DNA of 64,000 nt from Penium margaritaceum (lineage: Eukaryota; Streptophyta; Zygnematophyceae; Desmidiales; Peniaceae): assembly GCA_023375785.1 (NCBI GenBank), contig SZWC01000553.1, positions 310,941-374,940 on the forward strand. Reading direction: 5' to 3'. The position numbers and the translations under genes are program-made. The notes under the pieces were generated by a model. That model was not told where the DNA came from. It made no database searches and saw only the letters and a program-made list of their open reading frames with translations. Shown here one piece after another: positions 31,446 to 40,832 of this stretch (its first letter is position 1; the number at the start of each line of letters is the position of its first letter).

Positions 31446-32944
31446 GGCACAAACACTGGGTGACGCGCTGAGAACTTTACTCACAGAGTCTGGACTGTCG
31501 TTTGGGTTTTGGGAAGAGGCTGTCAAGTATGTGACGTGGGTGTGGAACCGCATTCCACAGGGTCCACTGCCCAAGTCAGTCACACCGTGGGAACGGTGGT
31601 TCAAGGAAAAGGCGGATCTCCGACCGGCGCGGGTGTGGGGAACGATGGCTTGCGTGTGGCTTGCTCATCCGCAGCGTGAAAGCAAGCTTGGCCCGCGTGG
31701 ACGCTGGTGCGTTTTTGTAGGAGTATCCCACGCCTCCAAAGCGTGGCGGTTCTGGGACCCCACGAATCACAGTTTTGTGGAAAGCCGGGACGCGTCGTTC
31801 TTGGAGCATATGTCATACAGACAATTCCAAACCCTGAAAAGTGCTCTCAAGCCAACAATGCCAGAGCACTATCCTGAGTATGTCAGCGTCCCGGTGTTTG
31901 TTTCTCATGAGGTGCCAACACCCTCAATGCAGAAAAACACCGACAGGAACACACCCATACTGGTCGACCTTCTGTCTCCTGCTGATCTTGCTAGCACGGA
32001 GTCCAGTGCCCCACAGTCTCCACCGGGTCTTCACTCCCATGATCCCTCACAGCGCACTGAAAGTGGTGCAACACCACCTCCCGAGCCTGTTCGACGGTCC
32101 TTGCGGGATCGTCCACGTGTAGACTACCGACAGTTCTATCATACCACAGGTCCCACAAAGGTGAACCACACAGTGGTGGAACCACTAACGCTGTCCGAGG
32201 CCAGGGGGCGTTCAGACGCTGCTCACAGGGAGAAGGCCATGGTGGCTGAGCTCAATGCTCTCATGGAACATGGAGTATATGAGCTCGTGCCACTTCCCCC
32301 TGGTCGGAAGGCGATTGATGTGAAATGGGTCTTCAAGCTGAAAAGGAACCTGAAAGGCCTGATTGAAAAATACAAAGCTCGGTTGGTAGCCAAGGGATTT
32401 CATCAAATCCCTGGGCAAGACTTCACAGACACTTACGCACCGGTTGGAAAATATAGCACTAGCCGCGCACTGCTCGGCGTGGCAGCACGCGAAGACTGGG
32501 AAATACATCAAATGGATGTCAAAAACGCTTTTCTGAACGGCCCTCTCGAAGAGGAACTGTACGTAAAGCAACCCGAGGGGTTTGAGGACGGGACTGACCG
32601 CGTGTGGTTGCTGCTGAAAGCTCTTTATGGACTGAAGCAAGCACCTCGCTACTGGAACAAGGAAATACGACGGACACTGGAAAGTGGCGGTTTTACACAA
32701 AGCTTGTGTGATCCGTCTCTCTTCTTGCGGTGGGAGAAAGATGTCCCTGTTGCACTCTTGGTCTATGTGGATGATCTTCTGATTCTCTCCCCCTCACTGT
32801 CTCACATTGCATCCACAAAAACACTGCTTATCCAACACTACAGCATGACGGACTTGGGTGAAGCTAACAACTTTTTGGGCATGACCATCACCAGAGACAG
32901 AGAAGCACGCGTTCTTAGTTTGCATCAGGGACGGTTCATTGCAT
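31444..32944 (+). CDS. Copia D integrase tail and reverse transcriptase (to the N gap)
   Basis: Open for 500 codons up to the N run. The integrase C-terminus (LLTESGLSFGFWEEAV, WERWFKEKADLRPARVWG, CVFVGVSHASKAWRFWDP) passes through an acidic/Ser-Pro hinge to RT: KWVFKLKRN, YKARLVAKGFHQ, DTYAPVGKYS, QMDVKNAFLNGPLEEELY, LLKALYGLKQAPRYWN and the catalytic VYVDDLLIL (about 32,760-32,790), then MTDLGEANNFLGM. The RNase H connection is hidden by Ns. Apart from the upstream frameshift it looks functional. Confidence 0.9.
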
Positions 32945-33792
32945 NNNNNNNNNNNNNNNNNNNNNNNNNNNNNNNNNNNNNNNNNNNNNNNNNNNNNNNN
33001 NNNNNNNNNNNNNNNNNNNNNNNNNNNNNNNNNNNNNNNNNNNNNNNNNNNNNNNNNNNNNNNNNNNNNNNNNNNNNNNNNNNNNNNNNNNNNNNNNNNN
33101 NNNNNNNNNNNNNNNNNNNNNNNNNNNNNNNNNNNNNNNNNNNNNNNNNNNNNNNNNNNNNNNNNNNNNNNNNNNNNNNNNNNNNNNNNNNNNNNNNNNN
33201 NNNNNNNNNNNNNNNNNNNNNNNNNNNNNNNNNNNNNNNNNNNNNNNNNNNNNNNNNNNNNNNNNNNNNNNNNNNNNNNNNNNNNNNNNNNNNNNNNNNN
33301 NNNNNNNNNNNNNNNNNNNNNNNNNNNNNNNNNNNNNNNNNNNNNNNNNNNNNNNNNNNNNNNNNNNNNNNNNNNNNNNNNNNNNNNNNNNNNNNNNNNN
33401 NNNNNNNNNNNNNNNNNNNNNNNNNNNNNNNNNNNNNNNNNNNNNNNNNNNNNNNNNNNNNNNNNNNNNNNNNNNNNNNNNNNNNNNNNNNNNNNNNNNN
33501 NNNNNNNNNNNNNNNNNNNNNNNNNNNNNNNNNNNNNNNNNNNNNNNNNNNNNNNNNNNNNNNNNNNNNNNNNNNNNNNNNNNNNNNNNNNNNNNNNNNN
33601 NNNNNNNNNNNNNNNNNNNNNNNNNNNNNNNNNNNNNNNNNNNNNNNNNNNNNNNNNNNNNNNNNNNNNNNNNNNNNNNNNNNNNNNNNNNNNNNNNNNN
33701 NNNNNNNNNNNNNNNNNNNNNNNNNNNNNNNNNNNNNNNNNNNNNNNNNNNNNNNNNNNNNNNNNNNNNNNNNNNNNNNNNNNNNNNNNNNN
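32945..33792. other. Assembly gap, 848 Ns
   Basis: Only N. By position it should hold the end of copia D RT and most of RNase H. Gap length may be nominal. Confidence 0.99.
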
Positions 33793-34005
33793 GCTGTGCC
33801 ACTCTACAGCGACAGCTCTACCGCACGCTGCATTGCCGCAAATGATGGTGTGCTGCACTCACGCACTAAGCATATTAGCGTAGAACACCATTTCGTGCGA
33901 GAGGCAGTCGACGTTGGTGCTGTGCAAGTCTGCTCTATCAAAGGCAACGCTCAACTGGCCGATTTCTTAACCAAGGCCCTTTCCTCCACTGCACTCCAAC
34001 TATAA
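33793..34005 (+). CDS. Copia D RNase H C-terminus
   Basis: LYSDSSTARCIAANDGV, HSRTKHISVEHHFVREAV and ADFLTKAL, the usual end of copia RNase H, stop at 34,003-34,005. Followed by the purine stretch CAAGGGGGCG at the 3' LTR. Confidence 0.88.
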   Translation, partial: AVPLYSDSSTARCIAANDGVLHSRTKHISVEHHFVREAVDVGAVQVCSIKGNAQLADFLTKALSSTALQL

Positions 34006-34053
34006 CTCCACTCTCTTGGCTGCACATCCATCGCACCCATGTCCAAGGGGGCG

Positions 34054-34622
34054 TGTTAATTCTGTACATATTTCATGCACTGTGGTGGACATGAGTGCGC
34101 AAGGCAAGCTGATCCAGAGAGAGGAGGCGACGCACCGTGAGCCGCATGTCATCGGCGGGCCAAGACCCGTGTTCACCCGCTCTCACACCGCGTGACTGCC
34201 TCCCTCCTGGCAGTCTTGTCTCTGCTGCATCCTTAGCAGCTAGGGTGATACTCTTGCCTTGCTTAGCCTTGCTGACCTAGTTTTGATTCTGGCTACATTT
34301 GTGATCGAACACCTAGATTAGTCCTACCGTGACTTGTGTGTTAGGTTAGACAAGCGCAAACAGTGTCCAAACACGAATGTGGCCTGGTTAGGACTTTTGG
34401 AGCCGAGACGGGCGTTTTGCCCTTGAGCCCCAGTTGGAGCCGGTGAGCCTCGCTCGCCGGCCAACGGGTGAGCTTCGACTTAGCGAGACTCACCCCGTAG
34501 GAGTGTTACTCGTCGATGTGCAAGGTCTATCGATGGCTGTCACATTAACCCGATCCTATCTCCCTCCACACTCCACCAAACGAAGCAAGAGTAGGTGCGT
34601 TGGAATCAGGACAAAGAACACA
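34054..34622 (+). repeat. Copia D 3' LTR, 569 bp
   Basis: TGTTAATT...AACACA. Contains a hairpin, GGTGAGCCTCGCT (34,442-34,454) with AGCGAGACTCACC (34,482-34,494), one mismatch. The end is set by the ATAGG target copy and by resumption of the copia B frame. Confidence 0.9.
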
Positions 34623-35383
34623 ATAGGCAGGTTCTCGGCGTCAACTACAGCGACACCTTCGCTCCAGTGGCCAAGTATTCATCCATCCGTGTTATTCTGT
34701 CTCTTGCTGCTGCTAACGGTTGGATCCTGCATCAGATGGATGTCAAATGCGCCTTTCTCAATGGAGACCTAAATGAGACTATCTACATGACGCAACCCGA
34801 GGGCTTCGTGGAACCTGACAAGGCTCATCTCGTCTGTCATCTCAAACGCTCCCTTTATGGACTCAAGCAGGCCCCACGCCAATGGAATATCAAGATTCAT
34901 GAGTTCTTCTGTGGGCAAAATCTGACCCGTCTCCATTCTGACCACTCGATCTACTATCGCTCCGGAGCCAACACCATTGGCATCATTCTCTATGTCGATG
35001 ACCTCATCCTGTTTGGTCCCACGCTGGACACCATCTCCGCCTTCAAAGATCAGCTGTCTCGGCGTTTTGAAATGAGCGACATGGGCCCCTTGACATATTA
35101 CCTCGGCATTCAAGTGCATCAACAGCGGAACGGTCACATCGTTCTAAATCAAGCTACGTATGCACAACGTGTTGCTGATAAGTTCCACCTCGGTGACGCC
35201 AACCCTATGGCTACACCCTTGGCACTCCAACATGGCCTCACAAAAATCCCCACTCCGGCGGACCTCCTTGCCCCCGCCGACGCCAAACTTTTTCCCAGCA
35301 TGGTGGGCTCCCTGATGTATGCCTCTGTTGCCACCCGTCCTGATCTTTCCTATGTTGTTGGCATCCTCAGCCAAGGCTGCTAG
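34623..35383 (+). pseudogene. Copia B reverse transcriptase, second part
   Basis: Resumes after copia D: NYSDTFAPVAKYSS, QMDVKCAFLNGDLNE, KRSLYGLKQAPRQWN, catalytic LYVDDLILFG (about 34,990-35,020), MSDMGPLTYYLGIQV and VGSLMYASVATRPDLSY. Ends at a TAG (35,381) inside SQGC-NTTTAH; the frame continues after it. With the first part at 28,150-28,378 this is a complete RT domain split by insertion. Confidence 0.92.
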
Positions 35384-35998
35384 AACACCACCACCGCTCA
35401 CATCGTTGCAGCAAAATGCAGCGTTCGCTACTTGTGCTCCACCGCCGACCTCAGCATTTGGTACTCTTCCACCGGTGACAACATTCTTCATGGCTTCTGC
35501 GACGCGGACCTCTCCGGTGATCACGCCACCAGTCGATCGACGTCTGGCTACGTCTTCCTTCTCAATGGAGGCCCCGTCAGTTGGTGCTCCAAGAAGCAAT
35601 CCGTGGTGGCTCTTTCCTCCACTGAAGCCGAATACATTGCTGAGAGCGAAGCCACTCGTGAAGCCGTCTGGCTTCGCATGCTTCTTTTTGAACTCGGCTT
35701 TGATCAACTCGCACCTACCACCATCAACTGCGACAACGAGGGCGCAATTGCCCTCTCCGAGGATCCCGTTCTCCACGATCGCACCAAACACGTTCGCCGG
35801 CAATATCACTACGTCCGCGACGCGGTTGCCGACGGTGAGGTTTGCATGCTCTACATTCCTACCGAGCAGCAGTCCGCTGACATCTTCACCAAGCCGCTTT
35901 CTGCCGACCGCCATGCTGCCCTCTGTGCTTGTTTCGGCTTGCTCTCTCTCCCTGCTTCTGCATCCTCTGGGTCCTCTTCTTCCGTCCCTCCCGTATGA
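35384..35998 (+). CDS. Copia B RNase H and C-terminus
   Basis: RNase H: GFCDADLSGDHATSRST (first Asp), SSTEAEYIAESEA (Glu), NCDNEGAIALSEDPV (Asp), HVRRQYHYVRD. Ends with IFTKPLSADRHAAL and a Ser-rich tail, stop at 35,996-35,998. No stop inside. Forms the end of the copia B polyprotein. Confidence 0.9.
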   Translation, partial: NTTTAHIVAAKCSVRYLCSTADLSIWYSSTGDNILHGFCDADLSGDHATSRSTSGYVFLLNGGPVSWCSKKQSVVALSSTEAEYIAESEATREAVWLRMLLFELGFDQLAPTTINCDNEGAIALSEDPVLHDRTKHVRRQYHYVRDAVADGEVCMLYIPTEQQSADIFTKPLSADRHAALCACFGLLSLPASASSGSSSSVPPV

Positions 35999-36774
35999 GG
36001 CATTGGGATGGACGAAGATGACCGCTGGCAATGCCGCTCTCCCCTCTCGTTTCCGTGCCCCCCACATGAGGCGTTGGCACGGACGCGGGTTGCGGTTGGC
36101 CGCCATGTCCCTCTCTCTCTCGCTCTGTCATCTCTTGCGCTCCCCGCATGGCCTCCCGGGTTCCCCCATATGAGGCGTTGGGCCCGGTGGCCGTGCGTGG
36201 TGCCTGCGCCTCTCTCCGCTCTTTCGCAATCGCTTCTGCACCTCTCTCCTGTGTCCTGTTCACTTCCCCCGCTGTCTCGCGGCTCGCTCCTCGCATCCCG
36301 ACAAACTGCAGGGTGCGGCTTGCTCCCCGCTACATGCCACACTCCAGATGCCCTGGGGGCCACACATTCTGCTTTTTCATCTTTGTTCCATTCTTTATCT
36401 CGCCGCTCACCTGCTGCAATCAAGAAACCGATGGTGGGCTGCGGATGTCGGCTCACCCCGGGTCCCGGCCATGTGTGGGGTTCCGGTCCCACATGTGTCC
36501 GGGCAGGAAGCTCCCCGATGGTACCCCTCCTCCCTGCCGTACGGCTCTGCCTAGGCATTGGCCCAAGTTGGGTTCACTCAGGGTCCATCGGGTGCCTCCT
36601 GTTCTGCCATTTTCTTCGGCATCGGCTTGGGCCGCCCGGGGGGGGGGAAGTTTCACCTCTCCCGTCACTGAGCATTTCTGGACGTGCGTACCCCTGCCTC
36701 GCCTTCTCTTCTTCGCTGCCTGCTTTTCCGCTTGAATACCACCCCTTTTTGGGCTTGGCATTCAAGGGGGAAAA
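35999..36774 (+). other. Copia B 3' untranslated region with short repeats
   Basis: No coding similarity. A degenerate motif TATGAGGC(A/G)TTGG occurs three times (35,994, 36,065, 36,169), each preceded by a C-rich run. A run of nine to ten G near 36,638. Ends in the polypurine tract CAAGGGGGAAAA (36,763-36,774) at the 3' LTR. Confidence 0.7.
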
Positions 36775-37857
36775 TGTTGGAAAATCAGGATCTTCATCAC
36801 CACAAGGCCGATTCCTGATCAAGTGGAACGGATGGACAGCTCTCCTCGTCAGCCATCCACAGTCCAAATTTCAGCCAATTTGGATGGCTTGATTTGGAGA
36901 TATGAGCAAAAGGAGAAAAGTGACATAGTTTATGTCACTATCTCACACGTGTCCTACTTTGTCCTCGGCATGGGCACCTGGGGTACAAAAGGCAAGAGGG
37001 CTGGGGGAGAGGTCGCCAATCTCTCCCCCACCCCTCTGCCTACCTTACCAGACTCTACTCTAATGGACTCTGCTCTACCGATGGCGGGGTCTGTTACCGT
37101 CGTCCGGGAGTCTAACCTGGTACGAGGGCCTACCGCAGCCTCCTATTGATTTAATAGGACACTCTGGACGATCACCTTCTGTCCTGGCGTAATTTGCGGA
37201 AATACAGGTCATGGCCTCGGTGAGGACCGAGTGTAAGTACGAGAGTGCGAGCGTGAGCTCCTCTCGATACGATGGGTGCTGACGTGGCTTCTGGTGGAGC
37301 AGTGGAAACACGGACCGAAGCATTGGATCGAGAGAACAGAGCTACAGGATCTTTATAAACTAGGGATCGATGGATGGGAGAGCCTTGCGTAGACAATGGA
37401 GCGATCGCAGCCGTCGCGGGATCAAGAGTGCGAGCACGAGCTCCTCTTCACTCGACGAGCGAGAAGATCGACGGAAGGAGAGGACCTGACGCAGATCCGG
37501 ACGATCTCGTCCGTGGATCGCACCGAGGGCGCTGGGCATCCGCCAACCTCGGTCGCTCGGTGACTGGGAACACCGACCGGCGTCCGGGACGCTTAAGGAA
37601 GACACAAGCGGACCGGACAAACCAAGCTCGTGCATTCTGCTTGCTCTTTGTATTTCCTAGTCACTAGACAAGTACAAATAGGTAGTAGTTTCATTTGTAG
37701 ATTGCTTCATCTGTATTGCACCATTTATCAAGTATAGCATATCGTTGGAAAGCTCAAGAGACGAGCCGTGTATCCTTGACTTCTGTGTAACCTCTTGAAT
37801 CGTCAGTGTGTAACAGACAGAGATCCTTTGCAGCATTCAGTTGCAGTGTGTACAACA
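36775..37857 (+). repeat. Copia B 3' LTR
   Basis: TGTTGGAAAATC...GTACAACA, about 97% identical to 24,071-25,152. Carries the same CGATTTGGAGATATGAGC-type block (with one change) and GTTGGAAAGC at 37,744. Confidence 0.92.
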
Positions 37858-38152
37858 CAGTGAATTCCAGCCACAATTGTTTGATTTGTTGTCTCCTGAG
37901 ACACCTATGATCCTGAAGAAGTGCTAATTTTTACATATCTTTCGCCATCTCCCGTTCCTCCTGTGATCGGCCATCCTAGTGCTGCTCCGGATCTAGTGGT
38001 ATCTGCAGTAGTGGTTGCGGCATGCCTACTGCCGCGTACGGAGGTTGTCCGGAGAGGAGGACGTGGGGCGTGAATGATGTGGCGCGGCTGGGGGTGATGT
38101 TGAGGAAGTGGGCAGTTTTCTTGAGGGTTTTCCCCTAGTCTCTTTCTTCCGC
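37858..38152 (-). pseudogene. Gypsy integrase, second piece (between copia B and copia C)
   Basis: Minus strand, one frame with two stops: LKKTAHFLNITPSRATSF, then LLSGQPPYAAVGMP, then QEEREMAKDM and QDHRCLRRQQIKQ. This is the post-catalytic part of a gypsy integrase (the NxTPxxATxxTP motif). It fits between the core at 42.7-43.5 kb and the C-terminal domain at 23.7-24.1 kb, which proves that copia B and C sit in one gypsy integrase gene. Confidence 0.8.
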
Positions 38153-38157
38153 GGTGG

Positions 38158-38693
38158 TGCCGTAAGAGGTGCGGTTCTCCCACGTGAAGGGGAGCAGACT
38201 TGCAAGAAGGCAAGGGCTCCCTGGTCGTCTCGGGGAGGCGACCAACTGTCGCTGCAAACAGCAACACCAACACAATGGAGGACACAAGGCAGGNTGCCAG
38301 GAAGGGCGCTTCGACAAGCCATCGTCGAAGCGCCTTCCGTCACTCCCGTTCGTGGGCATGGTGGGCGGCTCCACCATGGGTTACTTCGACGGCCATAGCA
38401 GGGGCTCTACTGCTCCGTTTTGGGCATGCTTGGATGCGTTGGAAAGCCCTCATCATAGGCTATAAGAATCTGATGTAATCTCACTGAGAGTAACAACAAT
38501 TCCCACTTCGATTGAGTGCAACTGCTTGCGGCTCATTTCTGTCCATTCTTGACTGTGATCCTTGGACTCCACACTCTTCCACATTGGTTTGCATTGGCAA
38601 CTGAAGTAGCGGCAACGTGCTCCACAGAAGCCCAGGCATCCTCGTGGGTGCACCCACTCCTCCTAGAGCATAGCCAGGACAGAATTCCTCACA
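38158..38693 (+). repeat. Copia C 5' LTR with an internal assembly deletion
   Basis: 38,158-38,293 matches 41,609-41,744 (one difference) and 38,295-38,693 matches 42,274-42,672 (about 96%). The N lies five bases before the hairpin GAAGGGCGCTTCGAC/GTCGAAGCGCCTTC (38,300-38,338). Confidence 0.88.
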
Positions 38694-38760
38694 AAGGGTT
38701 ATGGGCCCACGTTCCCTAGGAGGACCCGCGTCTTCTAAGTGCACGCTACCGCTGCAAGCA

Positions 38761-39756
38761 ATGGCAACCACGATTGAGCAAGAGAGCAGCTGTGACATCG
38801 CCCTCAAGTTTGATGGGAGGGACTTTCCCTTGTGGAAGTGGCAGGTTGAGATCTTCCTGAACTTCAAGGGGCTGCTTGCGTTGGTCAACGGTGAAGAGGA
38901 GTCTCCTGCGGCGTCCGCGACGGCCGAGGAGGTGGAGGCGTTCGAGAAGCGCAATAAAGAGGCGTTTGCTTTGATCGCATCGGCGTTATGTCCGGCACAG
39001 CGCGCACAAATCCAAGGATGCACCTGGGCATCGAAGGCTTGGGAGATGCTCTGCATCGCACACGGCCCGCCTTCTCTTCAGCAACGTGACTCGACGAGCG
39101 AAGAGGCAACGCAAGTGGCCAGCGACCGGTGGACTGAATCCACTGGGGCGGAGCAAGGAATGGCGTCTGCAGCACCAGCCCTGGTCGTCCGCTCTCATGA
39201 AGGAGAGGGAGATTGCAGGGAGGAAGGGACGCGTCCACCCCGTGCCAAGAAGGGTGTGTGCCATCGCTGTGGCCAAGAGGGCCACTGGAGACGGGCCTGC
39301 ACATCGGGAGCTGCGGATCTGGCCACAAAGGTGGCAGAAGGGCAGCAAACCAACGTGGCAATCGCTGACTCCGTACGCTCCATGAAGGGGGCTGAGATGG
39401 CTGAACCCGAGGCAGGCGAGCGGAGGCGTGTTTGGAGCAAGGAGGCTCCAACAGGTCCCAAAAAGGGGCCTCCTACAACTGTGGCCAGAGGGGCCACTGG
39501 AAAGCGACGTGCACAGCGGAAGCCGTGGACCCCGACAAGCGCGTCGGGAGAGGGCGGCAGGCCGAAGCAGTCGTTGACACGCCATGCAGCAGCGATCAGC
39601 TTGAAGCTGCGAGGGCTGATGTGGTCGGGGACCACAAGGCACACCGTGGGTGTGCAACCTCCACAACCTCCAAGAGGGAGCTCAAGGTGGAGCATCAAAA
39701 TGGAGATGCTGCCGCTCATCACACCGGAGGTGATGTGCTCCGAGGAGGTAAAATAA
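38761..39756 (+). CDS. Copia C Gag
   Basis: ATG at 38,761 (MATTIEQESSCDIALKFDG); the frame is open further upstream into the leader, but this start matches copia Gag N-termini. FDGRDFPLWKWQVEIFLNFKGL is the typical DUF4219/UBN2 beginning; QGCTWASKAWEML matches the mid-Gag motif, but the rest of the capsid core is shortened. The knuckle CHRCGQEGHWRRAC is at 39,262-39,303. After it the frame continues 150 codons without known domains to the TAA at 39,754. A second knuckle lies in the adjacent frame (next entry). Confidence 0.8.
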   Translation: MATTIEQESSCDIALKFDGRDFPLWKWQVEIFLNFKGLLALVNGEEESPAASATAEEVEAFEKRNKEAFALIASALCPAQRAQIQGCTWASKAWEMLCIAHGPPSLQQRDSTSEEATQVASDRWTESTGAEQGMASAAPALVVRSHEGEGDCREEGTRPPRAKKGVCHRCGQEGHWRRACTSGAADLATKVAEGQQTNVAIADSVRSMKGAEMAEPEAGERRRVWSKEAPTGPKKGPPTTVARGATGKRRAQRKPWTPTSASGEGGRPKQSLTRHAAAISLKLRGLMWSGTTRHTVGVQPPQPPRGSSRWSIKMEMLPLITPEVMCSEEVK

Positions 39757-40832
39757 GGGTGGAGAAGTCGGCCAAGAAGAGAGGCACCAAGGAGAGGAAG
39801 CTCCAAGTGCCTGATTTGGTGACAGGGGTGCTGTCCGTGAGTCGCCTCATCAAGGAGGGACTCGAAGTGACCTTCACAAGGAAGGGCTGCCTCATAAAAG
39901 AGGAGGGCAGCGGACGTGTCCTGGCACGTGGTGCGCATAAAGGAGGTGTGTACCTGGTACGTGCCGACGTCCTCAGAAGGAGCAACCGTGAGTCCGGCAT
40001 GGGCAGCCGTCGGAGTAAGGAAGCGGTTGCAACTGCGTCCAAGAAGGGGAGACCTGAGGGCGCAGTGGGCGGTGTAAAGGAGACCGTCCGGGCTGGATCG
40101 GAGGACCTGGACCACAAGGCACGCCATGCGACAAGATGTCGTGTGATGGGTGTAAAGCCTCATGGGGAGGTGAAGAAGGGTGTCCAGGTACCAGACCAGC
40201 CAAGGGAGAGCATTGTTGGCAAACGGCCAGGCTCTCGTAACAGGCATAAAGGGCCTAATGCTGCAGGAGTGGTGAACCGGCGTCACAAGGCAGGCCATGA
40301 GGGTGCTGCCGAGTTCCGAAGGGGAGCGATGGTGGCGGCTCGGAGGACCATGCAGCAGAAGGAGGGCGGCATGAAGGTGCGTCCTCAAGTGGAGTCTGAG
40401 GGGCTCCGCGCCTCGGCTAAAGGGGAGCTACTGCACCGACAAGATGGCCAAAACCCGAGAGCTCAAGTGCCACGACCGGGTGCCGTCGTGTCGCGTGTAC
40501 AAGGCTCTACCTCAGGGCTTGAGGAGGAGGAGAGTGGCGGCATGACGCCGCACTCTCAACCGGAGGATAAAAGACTCCGGGCTGCAGAGGTGGTGAACGG
40601 TGACCACGAGGCGGCTGATAAAGGAGTCGCCAAGTCTCAAGAGGAGGCGCCGGTGGTGGCACGTAGGACCACGCAGCAGAGGGAGGACGCCATGAGGGCT
40701 GGTCCTCAAGTTGAGCCTGAGGGGCTCATTGCGGCAGCAGACCGGGACCAAGAGCACCACACGGCAGGAGGCCAGGTAGTGGGTGCACCGCAACAAAAGT
40801 GGGCGGAGGTGGTCCGGAGAGCTGCGCAATAG
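39432..40832 (+). CDS. Copia C second frame: knuckle, protease remnant and charged repeats
   Basis: Overlaps the Gag frame in +1 or -2 register. Begins with a second knuckle CGQRGHWKATC (first Cys position Y-N-C) near 39,480-39,515, then LQVPDLVTGVLSVSRLIKEG and GCLIKEEGSGRVLARG (39,800-39,935), a C-terminal copia protease/pre-integrase signature without the DSG site. From about 40,000 it is Lys/Arg/Gln/Glu-rich with recurring HKAGHEGAAE-type and RRTMQQ-type motifs. TAG at 40,830; the same type of repeat continues in 40,899-41,267. Function unknown. Confidence 0.7.
   Translation: MEQGGSNRSQKGASYNCGQRGHWKATCTAEAVDPDKRVGRGRQAEAVVDTPCSSDQLEAARADVVGDHKAHRGCATSTTSKRELKVEHQNGDAAAHHTGGDVLRGGKIRVEKSAKKRGTKERKLQVPDLVTGVLSVSRLIKEGLEVTFTRKGCLIKEEGSGRVLARGAHKGGVYLVRADVLRRSNRESGMGSRRSKEAVATASKKGRPEGAVGGVKETVRAGSEDLDHKARHATRCRVMGVKPHGEVKKGVQVPDQPRESIVGKRPGSRNRHKGPNAAGVVNRRHKAGHEGAAEFRRGAMVAARRTMQQKEGGMKVRPQVESEGLRASAKGELLHRQDGQNPRAQVPRPGAVVSRVQGSTSGLEEEESGGMTPHSQPEDKRLRAAEVVNGDHEAADKGVAKSQEEAPVVARRTTQQREDAMRAGPQVEPEGLIAAADRDQEHHTAGGQVVGAPQQKWAEVVRRAAQ

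Larger units (their letters stand above)
28379..34622 (+). mobile_element. Copia D element inserted in copia B RT
   Basis: Plus strand. LTRs begin TGTTAATT at 28,379 and 34,054; the 3' LTR ends at 34,622 (GAACACA). The flanking 5-mers ACAGG (28,374-28,378) and ATAGG (34,623-34,627) form a target duplication with one mismatch. Removing the insert rejoins copia B codons AGG-CAG-GTT (RGYR then QVLGVNYSDTFAPV). Has Gag-PR, IN and RT/RH with one frameshift, one stop, an 848-bp N gap and one single-N join. Confidence 0.93.
24071..37857 (+). mobile_element. Copia B element, with copia D nested inside its RT
   Basis: Plus strand. LTRs 24,071-25,152 and 36,775-37,857, about 97% alike. Gag, protease, integrase, RT and RNase H follow the copia order. 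Without copia D (28,379-34,622 plus one target copy) it is about 7.5 kb. Only a few stops interrupt it (25,265, 26,336, 27,512, 35,381), so it is fairly young. It lies in the gypsy integrase. The flanks TATCT (left) and CAGTG (right) do not form a target duplication. Confidence 0.92.

Noticed and set aside
38158-38293. Reading 38,158-38,293 as an assembly duplicate of 41,609-41,744
   Set aside because: It is the beginning of the 5' LTR: it starts exactly after the target duplication and its partner lies at the start of the 3' LTR.
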